From contig JBBILR010000004.1 in assembly GCA_037444825.1 (NCBI GenBank), positions 62,001 to 126,000 of the forward strand: a stretch of DNA of 64,000 nt, given 5' to 3'. Made by a program: the position numbers and the translations under genes. Shown in pieces: positions 60,854 to 64,000 of this stretch (positions are counted from its first letter, which is position 1; every line of letters starts with the position of its first letter). This DNA is from JBFLVU01 sp037444825 (GTDB taxonomy: Bacteria; Acidobacteriota; UBA4820; DSQY01). Under the pieces are notes generated by a model that did not search any database, was not told the origin of the DNA, and saw only the letters and a list, made by a program, of their open reading frames with translations.

Positions 60854-62125
60854 GTGCTGAGCCTCCAATCCATCCGCGACAACCCGCAGGCCGTGGCCGA
60901 GGGGCTGGCCCGAAAGGGGGTGGACCCTTCGGAGGTGGAGGCCCTGCTGGCGGAGGACCGGCGCCACCGGGAGCTACTCCGGGAGGCCGAGGCCCTCAAG
61001 GCCGAGCGGAACGCCCGGAGCAAGGAGATCGGCCGCCTCAAGAAGGCGGGGGGGGACACGGAGGCGGTCCAGGCGGAGGTCCGGGCCCTGGGGGAGCGCA
61101 TCGCCGCGCTGGACCGGGAGGCGGCGGAGCGGGAGGCGGCCCTGAGGGACCGCCTGCTCCGGATCCCCAACCTGCCCCACCCCTCGGTGCCCGACGGCCC
61201 CGACGAGACGGGGAATGTGGTGGTCAAGGTCTGGGGCGAGCCCCCCCGCCTCCCCTTCCCGCCCCGGGCCCACGACGAGCTGGGCGCGGCCCTCGGGATC
61301 CTGGACTTCGAGCGGGCCGCCAAGGTCTCCGGCGCCCGGTTCGTGGTCTACCGGGGGGCGGGGGCCCTGCTGGAGCGTGCCCTCATCGCCTTCATGCTGG
61401 ACCTCCACACCTCCCGCCACGGCTACACGGAGGTGCTCCCCCCCTACCTGGTGAAGGCCGAGGCCCTCTACGGCACCGGCAACCTCCCGAAGTTCGAGGC
61501 GGACCTCTTTCGGGTGGACGGGGGGGCCTTCTACCTCATCCCCACCGCCGAGGTCCCGGTGACCAACCTCCACCGGGACGAGATCTTGGAGGAGGAGGCC
61601 CTGCCCCTCTCCTACTGCGCCTTCACCCCGTGCTTCCGGTCCGAGGCCGGCTCCTACGGAAAGGACGTGAAGGGGATGATCCGCCAGCACCAGTTCCACA
61701 AGGTGGAGCTGGTGAGGTTCGCCCACCCGGACCGCTCCTACGAGGAGCTGGAGCGGCTCACCGGAGACGCCGAGGCGGTCCTGGAGGCCCTGGGCCTCCA
61801 CTACCGGCGGGTCCTCCTCTGCACCGGAGACATGTCCTTCTCCTCCGCCAAGACCTACGACCTGGAGGTCTGGCTCCCCTCCCAGGGGCGCTACCGGGAG
61901 ATCTCCTCCTGCTCCAACTTCGAGGACTTCCAGGCCCGCCGGGCGAACATCCGCTTCCGCCCCCAGGAAGGGGGAAAGCCCCGCTTCGTCCACACCCTCA
62001 ACGGGTCGGGGCTGGCCGTGGGGCGCACCGTCGTCGCCATCCTGGAGCAGTACCAGCGGGAGGACGGCTCCGTCGCCCTCCCGGAGGCCCTTCGCCCATA
62101 CTGTGGCGGAAGGGACACGCTCTGA
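60854..62125 (+). CDS. serS: serine-tRNA ligase
   Basis: A 423-residue class II synthetase that charges tRNA-Ser. The N-terminal coiled coil (about 25-105, EAEALKAERNARSKEIGRLK) binds the tRNA long arm; class II motif 2 is CFRSEAGSYGKDVKGMIRQH and motif 3 is NGSGLAVGRTVVAILEQYQ. GTG start lies 1 bp after the pdxA stop. Serine site TAEVPVTNLHRDE is present. Length is normal. Confidence 0.97.
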   Translation: MLSLQSIRDNPQAVAEGLARKGVDPSEVEALLAEDRRHRELLREAEALKAERNARSKEIGRLKKAGGDTEAVQAEVRALGERIAALDREAAEREAALRDRLLRIPNLPHPSVPDGPDETGNVVVKVWGEPPRLPFPPRAHDELGAALGILDFERAAKVSGARFVVYRGAGALLERALIAFMLDLHTSRHGYTEVLPPYLVKAEALYGTGNLPKFEADLFRVDGGAFYLIPTAEVPVTNLHRDEILEEEALPLSYCAFTPCFRSEAGSYGKDVKGMIRQHQFHKVELVRFAHPDRSYEELERLTGDAEAVLEALGLHYRRVLLCTGDMSFSSAKTYDLEVWLPSQGRYREISSCSNFEDFQARRANIRFRPQEGGKPRFVHTLNGSGLAVGRTVVAILEQYQREDGSVALPEALRPYCGGRDTL

Positions 62126-62126
62126 G

Positions 62127-62156
62127 TTGACAGGGACACATGGGGGGTTTTAACCT
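62127..62156 (+). promoter_or_regulatory. sigma70-type promoter of the TonB-receptor gene
   Basis: A perfect TTGACA (62127-62132), 18 bp, then TAACCT (62151-62156). A 7-bp inverted repeat GGGGTTT/AAACCCC (62144-62150 and 62069+100 to 62175) spans the expected start of transcription and may be an operator or serS terminator. The gene starts 60 bp later. Confidence 0.6.
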
Positions 62157-62216
62157 GGTAGGGGGGTGAAACCCCGGTCATTATTCGCTTTCTTGTAGAG
62201 GAAAGGAGGAAACGGC

Positions 62217-64000
62217 ATGAAGTGGAGAATCGGAGGCGCGGCGATCCTCGTGGTCGCCCTGGCCCTCTCGGGGGCCGTCTTCGCCCAGGGCAACACCGGC
62301 GCCATCTCCGGCCGCGTGGTGGACACCCAGGGCAACCCCATCCCGGGGGCGTCGGTGGAGGTCACCTCCAAATACCTGCAGGGCCCGCGCGGAACGGCCA
62401 CCAACCTTCAGGGGGAGTTCCTGATCCCGTACCTCCCCCCGGCGTCGGACTACAAGCTGGTGGTGGAGGCGGTGGGCTTCAACAAGATCATCCAGTCGGG
62501 CGTCACCGTGAGCCTGGGCAGCACCACCACGCTGGAGGCGACCCTCATGAGCGGCGGGGAGGAGGTGACCGTCACCGCTCGTCCGCCGGCCGTCACGCTC
62601 AAGGAGACCAAGATCTCCACCAACCTCACCCAGGAGGAGCTGGAGACCATCCCCATCGGCCGCCAGTACCAGGACACCCTCTACCTGGCCCCCACCGTGG
62701 TGGGCTCCGGCATGGGCGGAAACCCCGGCGTGGCCGGCTCCACGGGAAGCGAGAACGTCTTCCTGGTCAACGGCCTCAACACGACGGACCCGGTCACCGG
62801 AACCTTCGGCACCAACCTGAACTACAACTTCATCCGCGAGATGGAAGTGGCCACGGGCGGCCTCGACGCCGAGTACGGCGCCTCCACCGGCGGCCTCTTC
62901 AACGTCCTCACCAAGAGCGGCTCCAACGAGTTCCACGGCGAGATCTTCGCCTACTACACCGACGACTCCTTCACGGCCAACGCCCACTCCACCGACCTGT
63001 CGGTGAACAAGCCCCAGCCCTACCACAACTACGACTACGGCTTCGACCTGGGCGGGCCCATCCTCAAGGACAAGCTCTGGTTCTTCGTGGCCTACAACCC
63101 CTCCCTCTTCAGCCGCCACTACGAAGGCTCGTCGGTCCTCACCAACGTGAACCCGTACCACCCGGCCTACGGCACCACCCTGGAGATCCCGTACAACTAC
63201 GACAGCCTGAGCCGGAACTGGTTCTGGTCGGCGAAGTTCAACTACCGCCTGAACGAGAAGCACAACCTCGAGCTGAGCGTCTTCTCCGACCCCTCCCACA
63301 TGTGGTACAACGAGGGCTACGTCAACAGCCTCGACCAGCGCTCCCGCCTGACCCGGCGCTTCCAGGGAGGCTACAACGCCGCCTTCAAGTGGTACGCCAC
63401 CTGGTCCAGCAACTTCTTCATGGACCTCGGCGTCGGCAAGACCCACTCCCGCCTGGACATCCTTCCCTGGGACAGCGCCGGTTACGGCCGCCCGCAGATC
63501 GTCTCCTTCGACTACTCGCCTTCGCTGAGCATCGGCGGAGGGTCGGGCACGGTCCTCTGGGACGACCGCGACACCGACCAGCTCGCCCTGAAGATGACCT
63601 ACCTCTGGAACAAGCACGAGATCAAGTTCGGCGGCGAGTACGAGGGGCTGAAGTGGAACTCCTACAACGGCTACACCGGCGGCATGCAGTGGTACGTCCA
63701 GTATAACCTGGTGAACCCCAACCCCGCCTCGCCCAACCCCGAGGACTACTACTACTGGTTCATCTACACCCTGCAGAACCCCCGCTACTACGAGAAGGGC
63801 GCCTACACGGCCCTCTTCGCCCAGGACAAGTGGTCCATCACGGACAACGTGACCCTTTCCTACGGCCTCCGCTGGGAGCGGAACGAGGTCAAGCCCGACA
63901 ACGGCGGCGCCAAGCTCTCCCTCGACTCCTGGTCGCCCCGGGCGGGCATCTCCTGGGACTTCATGAAGAACGGCCGCTCCAAGGCGTACGTCAACGTGGG
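62217..64000 (+). CDS. TonB-dependent receptor with carboxypeptidase-regulatory domain (5' part)
   Basis: The first 594 codons of a large outer-membrane receptor; the frame is still open at the window edge. A signal peptide (MKWRIGGAAILVVALALSGA) is followed by a carboxypeptidase-regulatory-like domain (SGRVVDTQGNPIPGASVEVT, residues about 25-115), a plug-like region (ENVFLVNGLNTTDP, FIREMEVATGGLDAEYGAST) and beta-barrel strands rich in Tyr/Trp (KDKLWFFVAYNPS). This Oar-type architecture is typical of Acidobacteriota, which often carry dozens. AAGGAGG precedes the ATG. Ligand unknown, often oligosaccharide or peptide. Confidence 0.9.
   Translation, partial: MKWRIGGAAILVVALALSGAVFAQGNTGAISGRVVDTQGNPIPGASVEVTSKYLQGPRGTATNLQGEFLIPYLPPASDYKLVVEAVGFNKIIQSGVTVSLGSTTTLEATLMSGGEEVTVTARPPAVTLKETKISTNLTQEELETIPIGRQYQDTLYLAPTVVGSGMGGNPGVAGSTGSENVFLVNGLNTTDPVTGTFGTNLNYNFIREMEVATGGLDAEYGASTGGLFNVLTKSGSNEFHGEIFAYYTDDSFTANAHSTDLSVNKPQPYHNYDYGFDLGGPILKDKLWFFVAYNPSLFSRHYEGSSVLTNVNPYHPAYGTTLEIPYNYDSLSRNWFWSAKFNYRLNEKHNLELSVFSDPSHMWYNEGYVNSLDQRSRLTRRFQGGYNAAFKWYATWSSNFFMDLGVGKTHSRLDILPWDSAGYGRPQIVSFDYSPSLSIGGGSGTVLWDDRDTDQLALKMTYLWNKHEIKFGGEYEGLKWNSYNGYTGGMQWYVQYNLVNPNPASPNPEDYYYWFIYTLQNPRYYEKGAYTALFAQDKWSITDNVTLSYGLRWERNEVKPDNGGAKLSLDSWSPRAGISWDFMKNGRSKAYVNV

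Overview
The window is very GC-rich, densely packed chromosomal DNA from a Gram-negative (diderm) bacterium. Diderm evidence includes an LPS heptose gene (rfaE2), SurA-type periplasmic isomerases, several lipobox lipoproteins and a TonB-dependent receptor with an N-terminal carboxypeptidase-regulatory domain. That receptor type, with FadN-type beta-oxidation, split NAD synthetase and an Hfq-like protein, makes an Acidobacteriota or similar deep-branching lineage the best guess; this is inference from content only. I see no phage, insertion sequence, CRISPR array, rRNA or tRNA. Nearly everything is core housekeeping, with a few lineage-specific stretches.

Layout. 0-2.5 kb: ferritin-like protein (cut by the window edge), rpsT, nadA, FmdB zinc ribbon. 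2.5-8.1 kb: thiolase and fadN (fatty-acid oxidation), lipoprotein MsrB, FAD oxidoreductase. 8.2-11.8 kb: an accessory-looking block of two coupled, exported HEAT-like proteins with visibly less GC-biased codons. 11.8-15.7 kb: nadE plus a separate glutaminase gene, divergent from groES-groEL, which has a consensus sigma70 promoter and a CIRCE-like operator. 15.8-19.2 kb: unknown exported proteins, including a gene that appears broken by frameshifts. 19.2-22.9 kb: acyl-CoA dehydrogenase, cyclophilin, orphan LivK-type lipoprotein.

22.9-30.7 kb: a twelve-gene minus-strand convoy (MFS, two membrane proteins, methyltransferase, Smr, glutaredoxin, queF, ogt, pgeF, moaC, TPR, acpS), mostly joined by 4-bp ATGA/GTGA overlaps. 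30.8-33.9 kb: thpR-plsY-gpsA and rsgA. 34-37.2 kb: an Nfn-type flavoprotein pair followed by a GXGXG beta-helix protein, the most interesting unexplained trio. 37.2-44.3 kb: dgt, chalcone-isomerase-like protein, a winged-helix-like protein, MBL hydrolase, SDR, sulfatase-like TPR protein. 44.4-52.6 kb: second orphan LivK lipoprotein, rfaE2, mfd, two parvulin-type isomerases, S4 protein, dus. 52.6-62.1 kb: guaA, dnaE-accA, PSP1 protein, Hfq-like protein, pdxA, serS. 62.2-64 kb: TonB receptor, cut by the window end.

Regulatory signals are unusually readable. Fourteen sigma70-like promoters with 17-18 bp spacers lie just upstream of genes, and in two or three cases the -10 box sits so close to the start codon that leaderless mRNA is likely. 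Five good intrinsic terminators are visible. At least 17 gene junctions use 4-bp overlaps, pointing to pervasive translational coupling.
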